A stretch of DNA of 64,000 nucleotides, from the NCBI GenBank assembly GCA_963822615.1, contig CAWGIM010000015.1:434001-498000 (forward strand), given 5' to 3'. Below the pieces are notes generated by a model. That model did not search any database and was not told the origin of the DNA. It worked only from the letters and a program-made list of their open reading frames with translations. This document shows, piece after piece, positions 38,906-47,833 of this stretch; position 1 is the stretch's first letter, and every line of letters begins with the position of its first letter. A program made the translations under genes and the position numbers. This stretch comes from Trebonia sp963822615. Its GTDB lineage: Bacteria; Actinomycetota; Actinomycetes; Streptosporangiales; Streptosporangiaceae.

Positions 38906-40354
38906 TTACGCTTCCCATCCCCCGAGCAGGTCCGCCGCGTCCAGCGCGACATCGACGTCAACCCCAGGCGCCACACCCCGGGGTGAAACCGCCACCAGGC
39001 TCGCCCGCTCCGCGTGCGGCACGACCGACCTGGCAACGGCGAGCTTCGCCCGGTCGCGGTCGCTGAACGGCAGGTTCTCCCGCCACTTCACCGAGCCGAC
39101 CGCTACCGGAAGCCGGTCGTGCCCTGCGCCGACGAGGTCTACCTCATGCGTCCCGCTCCGTTCCCACCAGGGGTTGACCGATTCGATGCCCGCCAGGGCT
39201 CCGTCTAGGCGGGGGGCGAGCCGCAGCACCGCTTCGCGGACGAGGGGCTCGATTGCCCGGCCGCGCCAGGCCGGCCAGGAACGGCGGAAGGCGTCGATGG
39301 CGAGGTCTGGTCGCCCGACCTCGATGTTGCGCAGCTGCGGTTCCACGAACTGGAACCAGAAGCGCAGGTATGAGTCGGCGATCCGGTACCGCTTGAGGCG
39401 GCTGCCCAGCCGCCCGCCCGGGAAGTCGACCGCCACGATCCCCTTCACGTCGACGAGCAGCTTCATGGCCCGGGTCACCGAGGTCTCGGCGGCCTTGCCG
39501 CCGCCCAGGGTCACCGCGATCGCGGAGAAGTTGACGACGCCGACTTCGTCTGCCCCGATGGCGTCGAGCACCAGGCGCGCGCTCGCGCTGTCGGTGAGCT
39601 CTCCGGCCAGGTTGAGCTGCGCGATGTCGGCCAGCAGGGTGTGCGGGCGGGAAAGCGAGTTCTCGACCATCGCGGCGACGCTGCTGAACCGCCTGGCGTG
39701 CGCGATGAGCTCGGGGAAGCCCCCGGTGACAAGCTGCGCGTCAAAGACTTCACGCGGATCCGGGTTGTGACCGAGCGCGAGCGCGGTTTCTGCCGGGTTG
39801 AACGGCTGGACGACCAGCTGATCGCCCAGCCGCCCGAACAGCGGCCGGTCGTGCTCGAACAGCCGGTTCATCATCGCCTCGTCTGAGCCGATGAGCAGCA
39901 TCAGCACTGGGCGCCTGCTGAATTCGCCGTCCCATAGGGACTGGAGCAGCCCGTCGAGCCACGTGCTTGTTTCCCACGCCCAGGGGAACTCATCGAACAC
40001 CAGGATGACCGGCTCGTCCCGCACCACCAGCCGCAGCCTGGACAACAGGTCCTGCCAGTCGGCAGGCGTGACGGCGGTCACCGCGTCAATGCCTGGCAGC
40101 GGCTTGGCGGACGATCGCAGCGTCTGGACGGCTCGCCGCATCTGGATGTCGACCGGCGTGCTTTTCTGGCCCGCCACCACCCCGTACGGCACGCCGCTGT
40201 GCGCAGCGAAACGCTCAACGAGACGAGACTTGCCAACCTGCCGCCGCCCGCGAACTGCGACTAGCCGGCCCTGGCCGGACTCGGCGACCTGCCGCAGCAA
40301 CTCGTCGAGGACGTTGAGCTCACGTCCGCGCCCGAAGAACGCCTGGTCTGCCAC
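38906..40354 (-). CDS. AAA ATPase with C-terminal DUF234 domain
   Basis: 482 residues from a GTG at 40354. Walker A is GRRQVGKSRLV, Walker B VILVFDEFPWAW, sensor-like LLIGSDEAMM. A winged-helix part (VNFSAIAVTLGGGKAAETSV) and the DUF234 C-terminus (RYRIADSYLRFWFQFVEP, HEVDLVGAGHDRLPVAVGSVKW) follow; the latter keeps E-V-D..V-K of a PD-(D/E)XK fold. It is a distant paralogue of the protein at 26234-27703. Role unknown. Two contiguous 15-bp repeats lie 8-37 bp before the start codon and suggest autoregulation. Confidence 0.85.
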   Translation of the reverse strand: MADQAFFGRGRELNVLDELLRQVAESGQGRLVAVRGRRQVGKSRLVERFAAHSGVPYGVVAGQKSTPVDIQMRRAVQTLRSSAKPLPGIDAVTAVTPADWQDLLSRLRLVVRDEPVILVFDEFPWAWETSTWLDGLLQSLWDGEFSRRPVLMLLIGSDEAMMNRLFEHDRPLFGRLGDQLVVQPFNPAETALALGHNPDPREVFDAQLVTGGFPELIAHARRFSSVAAMVENSLSRPHTLLADIAQLNLAGELTDSASARLVLDAIGADEVGVVNFSAIAVTLGGGKAAETSVTRAMKLLVDVKGIVAVDFPGGRLGSRLKRYRIADSYLRFWFQFVEPQLRNIEVGRPDLAIDAFRRSWPAWRGRAIEPLVREAVLRLAPRLDGALAGIESVNPWWERSGTHEVDLVGAGHDRLPVAVGSVKWRENLPFSDRDRAKLAVARSVVPHAERASLVAVSPRGVAPGVDVDVALDAADLLGGWEA

Positions 40355-40361
40355 CTATCAA

Positions 40362-40391
40362 TGATACACGGATGAATGATACGTAGATGAA
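40362..40391. repeat. Two contiguous 15-bp repeats upstream of ATPase gene
   Basis: TGATACACGGATGAA (40362-40376) and TGATACGTAGATGAA (40377-40391) abut and match at 12 of 15 positions. They lie 8-37 bp before the minus-strand start at 40354, so a bound protein would block transcription or initiation. The period equals that of the repeats before the related ATPase at 26234. Confidence 0.6.
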
Positions 40392-40470
40392 GGTTGAGTG
40401 AGGAGGCGTGCCTGAGCCACCCGCACCCGTTCGGATGAAAAGCTGAAGGCAGGCGACCAGAGGGAGGCCC

Positions 40471-42066
40471 GTGGGGGAGTACGAGCTGTTCACGCTCGCG
40501 GTAGCGATCGCGGTGGTGATGATCGTCGGCCGGTCGGTCGCCAGCCGCCTGGAGATCCCGGCCGCGATCGTGCTGGTCGTGCTGGGCGTGCTGGCCAGCC
40601 TCATTCCCCAGGTGCCGAACATCGACCTGCCCCCCGACCTGGTCCTGCTGCTCTTCCTGCCCCCGCTGATCTACAACGCCGCGTTCCTCTCCGCGCCCAG
40701 GGAGACCAGGGAGAACGCCGTCCCGATCACCGCGCTGGCGTTCGGCGCGACCGCGGTCACCATCATCGCGGTCGGCGCGGTGACCCGGATCCTGCTGCCC
40801 GAGGCGGGCTGGCCGGGCGCGCTCGCGTTCGCCGCCGCGGTCGCCCCCACCGACGCGGTGGCCGCCACGTCGGTGCTCAACCGGCTCGGCGCCCCCACCC
40901 GCATCGTGACGATCCTCGAAGGCGAGAGCCTGATCAACGACGGCGTCGCGCTGACCGCGTTCGGGCTGGCGGTGGAGGCGATGGCGCACCCGTTCACCTT
41001 TACCCACGGGCTTGTCCGGCTGGTCGTGGTGGTCTTCGGCGGTATCGGCTACGGCCTGGTCGTCGCCCTGGTCATCGGCCGGATCCGGCGCTACGTGCGC
41101 GATCCCTCGGTGCAGATCCTGGTTACCCTGATCACCCCGTTCGTGGCCTACGTGCCGGCCGAGGAACTGCACCTCTCCGGGGTGCTTGCCACCGTGGTGA
41201 CCGGCGTCTACCTGGGCACCAGGACCGAGGGCATGCTGCAGGCGGCGTCCCGGGTGAGCGGCGCGATGTTCTGGCAGACGCTGATCTTCCTGCTTGAGTC
41301 GGCGCTGTTCGTGCTGCTCGGCCTGGAGTTGCGGGCGGTGGTGGACCACCTGTCGCGGGGGTACTCGGTGGCGTGGCTGGCGGGGGCGGCGGCCGCGGTG
41401 GTGGCGGTGACGATCGGGGTCAGGCTGGCCTGGGAGCTGATGATCTCCCCGCTGATCAGGTTCATCCCCGGCCGCCATTCCGGTTACGTGCGCAATCCGT
41501 GGCGGCAGCGGCTGGTGATCGGCTGGGGCGGCATGCGCGGCGCGATCTCGCTCGCGATCGCGCTGACCCTGCCGCTGAAGTACAACGGCCACGAGTTCAC
41601 CGAGCGGGCCACCCTGATCTTCCTGGCCGCCGTGGTGGTCGTGGTGACCCTGGTGGGGGAGGGGCTCACCCTCGGGCCGCTGCTGAAGCGCCTCGGCCTG
41701 GCGGTCGGCGATGAGCAGCGGCGGCGTGAGGCGGTGGCCCGGCAGCGGGTGACCGAGGCCGGGCTGGCCCGGCTGGATGAGCTGGCCGAGGCCGGGGACG
41801 TGGACGAGGACACCGCGAACGTGTACCGGCAGCTGTTCGAGCTGCGGCTGGAACGGGTGCGGGCCGCCCTCGGCGAGGACGACGAGGACCAGGACGCCAG
41901 TGCCCCGAGGAGCACCAGCAAGATCCGTCACCAGCTGGTCGCCGCGCAGCGGGCCAAGCTGGACGAGCTGTACCGGAACCGGAAGATCAACGACGAGATC
42001 CGCCGCACCATCGCCCTCTCGCTCGACCTGCAGGACGGCCGGGCCGGCGGCATGCCGCACGCCTGA
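40471..42066 (+). CDS. Na+/H+ antiporter, CPA1/NhaP-type
   Basis: 531 residues from a GTG with GGGAGG upstream. About twelve membrane helices occupy the first ~410 residues. Family motifs are FLPPLIYNAAF, AVAPTDAVAATSVL (with the ion-binding Asp), ILEGESLINDGVAL and WGGMRGAISLAIAL. A ~110-residue cytoplasmic helical tail rich in Arg/Glu (ELRLERVRAALGEDDEDQ) ends the protein. It exchanges sodium or other monovalent cations for protons at the inner membrane for pH and salt control. It stands alone in its unit. Confidence 0.92.
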   Translation: MGEYELFTLAVAIAVVMIVGRSVASRLEIPAAIVLVVLGVLASLIPQVPNIDLPPDLVLLLFLPPLIYNAAFLSAPRETRENAVPITALAFGATAVTIIAVGAVTRILLPEAGWPGALAFAAAVAPTDAVAATSVLNRLGAPTRIVTILEGESLINDGVALTAFGLAVEAMAHPFTFTHGLVRLVVVVFGGIGYGLVVALVIGRIRRYVRDPSVQILVTLITPFVAYVPAEELHLSGVLATVVTGVYLGTRTEGMLQAASRVSGAMFWQTLIFLLESALFVLLGLELRAVVDHLSRGYSVAWLAGAAAAVVAVTIGVRLAWELMISPLIRFIPGRHSGYVRNPWRQRLVIGWGGMRGAISLAIALTLPLKYNGHEFTERATLIFLAAVVVVVTLVGEGLTLGPLLKRLGLAVGDEQRRREAVARQRVTEAGLARLDELAEAGDVDEDTANVYRQLFELRLERVRAALGEDDEDQDASAPRSTSKIRHQLVAAQRAKLDELYRNRKINDEIRRTIALSLDLQDGRAGGMPHA

Positions 42067-42135
42067 CCTGCGGCCCCGCCAGCGAGGACCTAGGTACCTG
42101 AACGGGCAGGCGGCGGCAGTGGCAGACTCGGGAGC

Positions 42136-43038
42136 GTGAACACTGCCCAGTTTGAAAAGGTCAGCACCGGCCGCGGCTTCTTCGCTGCCCTCGACCAGAG
42201 CGGCGGCAGCACGCCGAAGGCGCTCGCCGAGTACGGCGTCGACAAGGACCGGTACCACTCCGACGAAGAGATGTTCGACCTGGTGCACGCCATGCGGGCC
42301 CGGGTGATCACCAACCAGGCGTTCGACGGCACGCGGATCCTGGCCGCGATCCTGTTCGAGCAGACCATGGACCGGACCATCGAGGGCGTGCCCACCGCCC
42401 AGTACCTGTGGGAGGCCAGGAACGTCGTCCCGTTCCTGAAGGTGGACCTGGGCCTGGCCGCCGAGCAGGACGACGTGCAGCTGATGAAGCCGATCACCAC
42501 GCTCGACGAGCTGCTGGAGCGGGCGAACCGGCACGGCGTCTTCGGCACCAAGATGCGCTCGGTGATCAAGGACGCCAACCAGGCGGGCATCGAAGCGATC
42601 GTGGAGCAGCAGTTCGAGTACGGCGAGCGGATCCGGGCGGCCGGGCTGGTGCCGATCCTGGAGCCCGAGGTCAGCATCTCCGCCCCGGACAAGGCGGCGG
42701 CCGAGATCCTGCTGCGCGACAACATCGCCCGGCGCCTCGGCTACCTCCCGGCCGACGCCCGCATCATGCTCAAGCTCACCATCCCGAGCGAGCCTGGCCT
42801 GTACGAGTCGCTCGGCGCTGACCCGCGGGTGGTGCGGATCGTGGCGCTGTCCGGCGGCTACAGCCGGGACGAGGCGTGCGCGCTGCTGGCCAAGGACGAC
42901 TCGCTGATCGCCAGCTTCTCCCGGGCGCTGCTGGAGGGGCTGACCGAGCAGCAGTCCGACGCGCAGTTCACCGAGACGCTTGAGCACTCGGTGGCGGAGA
43001 TCTACAAGGCGTCGGTCGACAAGAAGACGGCGCTCTGA
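42136..43038 (+). CDS. fda: Fructose-bisphosphate aldolase class I
   Basis: 300 residues from a GTG; the length is that of the bacterial class I type. It shows GFFAALDQSGGSTPKAL, TNQAFDGTRILAAILFEQTM, PFLKVDLGLA, VFGTKMRSVI, GLVPILEPEVSI and ARIMLKLTIPSEPGLY; the lysines in the latter blocks include the Schiff-base residue. It splits fructose 1,6-bisphosphate to DHAP and glyceraldehyde 3-phosphate without metal. Nothing nearby forms a glycolytic operon; it is convergent with the glucarate genes at 7 bp. Confidence 0.92.
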   Translation: MNTAQFEKVSTGRGFFAALDQSGGSTPKALAEYGVDKDRYHSDEEMFDLVHAMRARVITNQAFDGTRILAAILFEQTMDRTIEGVPTAQYLWEARNVVPFLKVDLGLAAEQDDVQLMKPITTLDELLERANRHGVFGTKMRSVIKDANQAGIEAIVEQQFEYGERIRAAGLVPILEPEVSISAPDKAAAEILLRDNIARRLGYLPADARIMLKLTIPSEPGLYESLGADPRVVRIVALSGGYSRDEACALLAKDDSLIASFSRALLEGLTEQQSDAQFTETLEHSVAEIYKASVDKKTAL

Positions 43039-43045
43039 GCGCGGC

Positions 43046-44306
43046 TCACCAGCGGGGGATGACCCGCTCGTAATCGGGGGCGCACCGGCGCATGTAGCCG
43101 GTGTCGTCCCGGTTGCGCAGCCCGCAGTCCAGGTACTGCTGGTGCAGCCGGGCAAGCGCGTCCCGGTCGAGCTGCACGCCGAGCCCGGGCCCGGACGGCA
43201 CCGCCAGGGCGCCGCCGTCGAAGGTGAACGGGGTGCCCGCGACCACGTCCTCGGACGGCGACTTCCACGGCCAGTGGGTGTCGCACGCGTAGGTCAGGTT
43301 GGGCACCGTCGCCGCCAGCTGCACCATCGCCGCCAGGCTGATGCCGAGGTGCGAGTTGGAGTGCATGGACAGGCCGAGGCCGAAGGTGTCGCAGATCGCC
43401 GCCAGGCTGGCCGACCGCCGCAGCCCGCCCCAGTAGTGGTGGTCGGACAGGATCACCTGGACCGCGTTCTGCGCGACGGCGGGCGCCACGTGCGCGAACG
43501 ACACCACGCACATGTTGGTGGCCAGCGGCATGGTCGGCCCGTGCCTGGACACCTCGGCCATGCCGTCGATGCCGGGGGTGGGGTCCTCCAGGTACTCGAG
43601 TGTCCCGTTCAGCTCCTTGGCGACGTAGATGGCCGTGCCGGGGGTCCAGGCCGCGTTCGGGTCGAGCCGCAGCGGGTGACCGGGGAAGGCGTCGCGCAGC
43701 GCGCGGATGGCCGCGATCTCCTCGTCCGGCGGGAAGACGCCGCCCTTGAGCTTGAGCGCGGTGAACCCGTAGCGGTCGACCAGCCACCTGGCCTGGGCGA
43801 CGATGCCGTCGGGGTCGAGCGCCTGGCCGAACGGGTCGGCGCTGGCCCGGGTGCCCCGCCCACTTGTAGAACAGGTAGGCCGAGAACGGCACCTTGTCCC
43901 GGACCGCCCCGCCGAGCAGGTCGGCCACCGGACGGCCGGCCGCCTTGCCCTGGATGTCCAGGCAGGCGACCTCGAACGGGGAGAACACCCGGTCGGCGGC
44001 GGCGCTGTCACCGATCAGCCCGGAGGCGATGGTGGTGCTGGGCGGGGCGATGAGCAGCACCCGGCGGTAGATCTCCTGCGTCTGGTAGACGTCGGCGCCG
44101 GTGATGACCTCGGCCACCGCCTGCAGCGCGGCCAGGTGCCGCTCGTCGGCGTAGGTCTCGCCCAGCCCGCTGAGCCCGGCGTCGGTCTCGATCTCGATGA
44201 CCGCCCGCAGCGCGAACGGCTCGTGCACGCCGACCGCGTTGAGCAGCGGCGGGTCGGCGAAGGCGACCGGGGTGACGGTCACCCGGGTGATACGGATCGG
44301 GCTCAT
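43046..44306 (-). pseudogene. gudD: Glucarate dehydratase (enolase superfamily), single frameshift
   Basis: ATG 44306 with GAGGAG upstream opens ITRVTVTPVAFADPPLLNAV. A shift near 43860, in a C-run, splits the frame after FSAYLFYKW. All active-site blocks are present: K-x-K in ALKLKGG, metal ligands in RLDPNAAW, EYLEDPTPG and ATNMCVV, SDHHYWGG, and His in MHSNSHLGIS. It dehydrates D-glucarate to 5-dehydro-4-deoxy-D-glucarate. It follows the dehydratase kdgD by 27 bp on the same strand, forming a catabolic operon. The indel is probably a sequencing error since everything else is conserved. Confidence 0.87.
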
Positions 44307-44333
44307 CCTGCGGTCTCCTCGAACGGTTGGGGG

Positions 44334-45281
44334 TCAGCTGGCGGCCGACGCCAGCGGGCCGGGGACCGCCGCCAGCCCGGCGGCGAGGATGCGGGCCAGC
44401 TCCTCACGGTGCTCGGGGGCGACCGGGGCGAGCGGCGGCCGGACCCCGCCGCTGCTGTGCCCGGCCAGCTCGACTCCCGCCTTGACCAGCGACACCGCGT
44501 ACCCGGGGCCCTTCGCCCGCAGCCGTGCGAGCGGGTGGTAGAAGGCGCGCTCGAGCTCGTTCAGCGTCGCCTCGTCGCCGCTTTCCAGCGCGTCGTAGTA
44601 GGCGAGCGCGATCCGCGGCGCGAACGCGAACACGGCCGATGAGTACAGCGGCACGCCGATGGCGCGGTAGGCGCGCTGCGTCACCTCCGCCGTCGGCATC
44701 CCGTTGAAGAAGAGGAACGGGTGCCCCTGGCTCTCGTCGCGCGCCATCTCGTCTCGCACCGCCCGGACGATCCTGATCATCAGGTCGAGGTCGCCGGCCC
44801 CGTCCTTGAACCCGATGACCTGCGGCAGCCGGGCGGTCGCGACCGCGCTGCGCTCGTCGAAGCGGGCGTTGGCCCGGTTGTAGACGATCGCGGGCAGGTC
44901 TTCCCTGGTGGCCTCGCGCACGTAGCTGACCAGCCCGGACCCGCTGGCCTCGGTCAGGTAGGGCGGCAGCAGCAGGATCCCGTCGGCGCCGGACCCGGCC
45001 GCCAGGTCCGCGAACCGGCGGGCGGTGCGCACCGGGCCGCCCGCGCCGGCGAACACCGGCACCCGCCCGGCGGCCGCGCGCACGGCGGTGCGCACCACTT
45101 CCTCGTACTCAGCTGGTTCGAGGGCGCTGAACTCACCGGTGCCGCAGGCGGCGAACACCCCGCCCGCGCCGGCCTCGATCCCCCGGCTGACGTGCGCCGC
45201 CAGCTCGTGCAGGTCGGCGTCGCCGTCGGCCTGGTACGGGGTGACAGGGAAGAACAGCAGTCCGTTGAACATGGCACCCAT
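44334..45281 (-). CDS. kdgD: 5-dehydro-4-deoxyglucarate dehydratase (DapA superfamily)
   Basis: 315 residues from ATG 45281 (a second ATG three codons on is possible). GLLFFPVTPYQADGDADL, the GTGEFSAL phosphate-loop, IVYNRANA with the catalytic Tyr and GFKDGAGD with the Schiff-base Lys identify the DapA family; the GFKDG form and ITEFFPV-like start match KdgD. It converts 5-dehydro-4-deoxy-D-glucarate to 2,5-dioxopentanoate with loss of CO2 and water. Together with gudD it forms the oxidative glucarate pathway to 2-oxoglutarate; the final semialdehyde dehydrogenase is not in the window. Confidence 0.9.
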   Translation of the reverse strand: MGAMFNGLLFFPVTPYQADGDADLHELAAHVSRGIEAGAGGVFAACGTGEFSALEPAEYEEVVRTAVRAAAGRVPVFAGAGGPVRTARRFADLAAGSGADGILLLPPYLTEASGSGLVSYVREATREDLPAIVYNRANARFDERSAVATARLPQVIGFKDGAGDLDLMIRIVRAVRDEMARDESQGHPFLFFNGMPTAEVTQRAYRAIGVPLYSSAVFAFAPRIALAYYDALESGDEATLNELERAFYHPLARLRAKGPGYAVSLVKAGVELAGHSSGGVRPPLAPVAPEHREELARILAAGLAAVPGPLASAAS

Positions 45282-45462
45282 GCTAGGTTCGCCTTCGATT
45301 CACGTCTAACTCGAAAATGCTTGCCTCTGATACAGAAAATGAATCGATGACCGCCGGGCTCCCCGTCCCGGCGTCCACGTCCTCCCAGCATGCTGCAGGC
45401 CAGCCCGGGCGTCACGCAGCCGCGCGGTTTTCCCGGCCGGTCACGCCGCGGACCGCCGGTTT

Positions 45463-45506
45463 CGTCAGCATATGTTGACTAATCCGTTCGTCAGCATATG
45501 CTGACG
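45463..45506. promoter_or_regulatory. Two palindromes directly upstream of Clp-N gene
   Basis: CGTCAGCATATGCTGACG (45489-45506) is a perfect 18-bp palindrome ending two bases before the ATG at 45509. CGTCAGCATATGTTGACT (45463-45480) is an imperfect copy 26 bp upstream. A protein bound here would overlap promoter and start codon. The 227-bp gap shows no other gene. Confidence 0.7.
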
Positions 45507-45508
45507 AT

Positions 45509-46087
45509 ATGTTGATGAACCGCGAACTCGGCCGTATCTGCGCACAGGCCTACGGCCACGCCACCCGGCTCGGCTGCCCCTTCCTCGGGGCCGAGCACTT
45601 CCTGCTCGCCCTGGCTGCCGCTGACCACCCAGCGGCCGAGGTGCTGCGCGAGCACGGCGTTACCCCCCAGGGAGTCGAGGCGGAGGTGATCCGGCTGGCC
45701 GGGGCGGGCCTGTTCGCTGACCTCGACGCGGACGCGCTGGCGGTGGTCGGTATCGATGTCGACGCGGTACGCAGCGCGGCCGAGGCGTCGTTCAGCCCGG
45801 GCGCGCTGACCCGGGCGGCCAGCCCGGGCTGGCGTCGGCGTAGCCGCTTTGACCCGCGGCGCCGCTCCGGCGCTACCCGGGCCGGCGTCTTCCTGCCGCA
45901 CGGCCCCATGGTCAACCAGGCCCTGGTCGGCGCCCGCGGCGCGGCCCGGGCCGACGGGGCCGACCAGGCTGACGTCGAGCACTTCGCGCTGGCCCTCCTC
46001 GCCGCCACCGAAGGGCCGGTGCCGCTGATCCTGTCCCGGCTCGGCGTGTCCGGCCCGGCCTTGCGCACCGCGATCCTGGCCCGCTGA
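45509..46087 (+). CDS. Clp N-terminal (ClpR) domain protein
   Basis: 192 residues; a second ATG two codons on is in frame. Two ClpA/ClpC-type N-domain repeats are visible: ARLG-type CAQAYGHATRLGCPFLGAEH with LLALA, and a second with VNQALVGARGAARADGADQA and VEHFALALLAATEG. There is no ATPase domain, so it is a stand-alone adaptor-like N-domain, perhaps binding Clp substrates or partners. No ribosome binding site is visible between the palindrome and start; a leaderless message is possible. The next gene, a LysR regulator, follows after 23 bp. Confidence 0.85.
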   Translation: MLMNRELGRICAQAYGHATRLGCPFLGAEHFLLALAAADHPAAEVLREHGVTPQGVEAEVIRLAGAGLFADLDADALAVVGIDVDAVRSAAEASFSPGALTRAASPGWRRRSRFDPRRRSGATRAGVFLPHGPMVNQALVGARGAARADGADQADVEHFALALLAATEGPVPLILSRLGVSGPALRTAILAR

Positions 46088-46116
46088 ACACCGATTCATA
46101 AACTGATTCGGTGTTC
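46086..46116. promoter_or_regulatory. Inverted repeat overlapping the LysR start
   Basis: Arms GAACACCGATTC (46086-46097) and GATTCGGTGTTC (46105-46116) match at 11 of 12 positions. The right arm covers the GTG at 46111. It may be a LysR autoregulation site or a structure limiting LysR translation. Confidence 0.5.
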
Positions 46117-46998
46117 ACCCTGGCGCAGCTCGCCGGCTTCGTCGCGGTCGCCGAGGAACTGCACTTCGGCCGGGCCGCGGCGCGGCTGCACCTGACCCAG
46201 CCGCCGCTGTCCCGGCAGGTCATGCTGCTAGAGCAGGAAGTCGGCGTGACCCTGGTTGACCGCAGCGGCCGCGCGGTGCGGTTGACGCCAGCCGGGCGGG
46301 TGTTCCTGCCCGAGGCACGGCGCATCCTGCGGCTGGCGGAAGAGAGCGCGCTCGCGGTGCGCCGCATTCCGGCCGGCGACGGCGGGACGCTGACGGTCAG
46401 CTTCACCGCGGTGTCGGTCCACGGCTACGTGCAGTCGTTCCTGCGCCGGATCGGCGAGGAACTGCCGCACGTCGACCTGGTACTGCGCGAGCTGGTCACG
46501 GTCGACCAGGTGGAGTCGCTGGCGGCGGGCGACACCGACCTCGGCTTCGTCCGGCCCCCGGTCACCCGGCCGGGCCTGCGCTCCCGGGTGGTGCACGCCG
46601 AGCACCTGCTGCTGGCCGTCCCGGCCGGGGACGACCTGGCAGCGCGCGGTACCCCGGCCGTCCCGGCCGACCTGGACGGCCGCGCCCTCGTCATGTACTC
46701 CCCGGTCGAGTCCAGGTACTTCTACGAGCTGCTGCTCGGGATGACCGTCCGTGCCCGCGCCCGCCCCCGCTACGTCCAGCACGTGGCCCAGGTGCACACC
46801 ATGCTGGCCCTGGTCCAGGCCGGGGTGGGGCTGGCGGTGGTGCCGGAGTCGGCGGCCGCGCTGCACCCGGACGGCGTCGCCTTCGTCCCGCTCGCCGACG
46901 GCCAGTCGCCCCCGGTCGAGCTGGCCGCCGCCTGGCGCGACGGCGCCGACAACCCAGCCCTGGCCCGGGCGCTGAACCTGCTGGGCTCGGCCGATTGA
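46111..46998 (+). CDS. LysR-family transcriptional regulator
   Basis: 295 residues with the standard LysR layout: N-terminal winged helix (FVAVAEELHFGRAAARLHLT, QPPLSRQVMLLEQEVG, LTPAGRVFLPEARRIL) and a periplasmic-binding-protein-like effector domain (LTVSFTAVSVHGYVQSFL, VQHVAQVHTMLALVQAGVGL). It belongs to the benM/catR-like group with the F-x-x-V-A-E-E start. It could serve the glucarate operon across the Clp-N gene, but the distance makes this uncertain. Confidence 0.92.
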   Translation: MFTLAQLAGFVAVAEELHFGRAAARLHLTQPPLSRQVMLLEQEVGVTLVDRSGRAVRLTPAGRVFLPEARRILRLAEESALAVRRIPAGDGGTLTVSFTAVSVHGYVQSFLRRIGEELPHVDLVLRELVTVDQVESLAAGDTDLGFVRPPVTRPGLRSRVVHAEHLLLAVPAGDDLAARGTPAVPADLDGRALVMYSPVESRYFYELLLGMTVRARARPRYVQHVAQVHTMLALVQAGVGLAVVPESAAALHPDGVAFVPLADGQSPPVELAAAWRDGADNPALARALNLLGSAD

Positions 46999-47040
46999 GT
47001 TCCCCGATGACACTCCTTGACCCGCCAGTAGCATTCAACC

Positions 47041-47820
47041 GTGGCAGACAGCTTCTACGTCGCCCTCGGCGACGACCGGTACCAGGCGACCGTGCACACC
47101 ACCGGCCCGTGGGATGCCACCGCTCAGCACGGCGGGCCGCCGAGCGCGCTGCTCGGCCGGGCGATGGAGCGCTGCCAGCCGCGCCCGGAGATGATGATCG
47201 CCCGGTTCACCTGCGAGATCCTGCGCCCGGTGCCGGTTGGCGAGCTGACCGTGGCCGCCCGGGTGGTTCGCCCCGGCCGCAGCGTCGAGCTGCTCGAGGC
47301 CAGCATCAGCGCCGGCGGGCGGGAGGTCGCCCGGGCCAGCGCCTGGCGGGTGCTGCGGACCGCGGCCGACCCGGTGCCGTCCCGGCTGCCCGTTCCCGGC
47401 CGCGGACCGGACGGCCCGTCGACGCAGGCGCCGAGCCACTGGGTGGACGGCTACCTGTCCGCCATCGAGTGGCGTCCAGTCATCGGCGGGATGACCGAGC
47501 CGGGCCCGGCCGTGGTCTGGACGCGGATGCGCTACCCGCTGCTGCCGGATGAGGCCCTGACGCCGCTGGAACGGGTGCTGACGGTAGCCGACAGCGGCAA
47601 CGGCGCCTCCTGGGAGCTGGACATCAAGCGCTGGCACTTCATCAACCCGGAGCTGACCGTGCACCTGCACCGCGAGGCCGAAGGGGAGTGGATCTGCCTC
47701 GACGCCCACACCACGATCTCGCCGGGCGGCGTCGGCCTCGCCACCACCGTCCTGTCCGACCGGCACGGCCCGGTCGGCGTGGGCGCGCAGTCGCTGCTCA
47801 TCGCCCCCCGCCCGGAGTAA
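47041..47820 (+). CDS. Acyl-CoA thioesterase family protein (double hotdog)
   Basis: 259 residues from a GTG. Two hotdog halves are seen: N-terminal WDATAQHGGPPSALLGRAME and ARVVRPGRSVELLEASI; C-terminal GASWELDIKRWHFINPELTV, EGEWICLDAHTTISPGGVGL and GPVGVGAQSLLI. This is the TesB-like family of actinomycetes, which hydrolyses acyl-CoA esters. It is followed after 13 bp by an SDR gene with AAGGAG, so the two may be co-transcribed. Confidence 0.87.
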   Translation: MADSFYVALGDDRYQATVHTTGPWDATAQHGGPPSALLGRAMERCQPRPEMMIARFTCEILRPVPVGELTVAARVVRPGRSVELLEASISAGGREVARASAWRVLRTAADPVPSRLPVPGRGPDGPSTQAPSHWVDGYLSAIEWRPVIGGMTEPGPAVVWTRMRYPLLPDEALTPLERVLTVADSGNGASWELDIKRWHFINPELTVHLHREAEGEWICLDAHTTISPGGVGLATTVLSDRHGPVGVGAQSLLIAPRPE

Positions 47821-47833
47821 GGAGCGCCTTCAC

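Noticed and set aside
40362..40391. Start of a CRISPR array
   Set aside because: Only two abutting 15-bp units, no spacers, no cas genes in the window.
40261..43155. 964-codon minus-strand open frame
   Set aside because: It is antisense to the antiporter and aldolase genes, with Gln/His/Arg-rich shadow composition and no domain.
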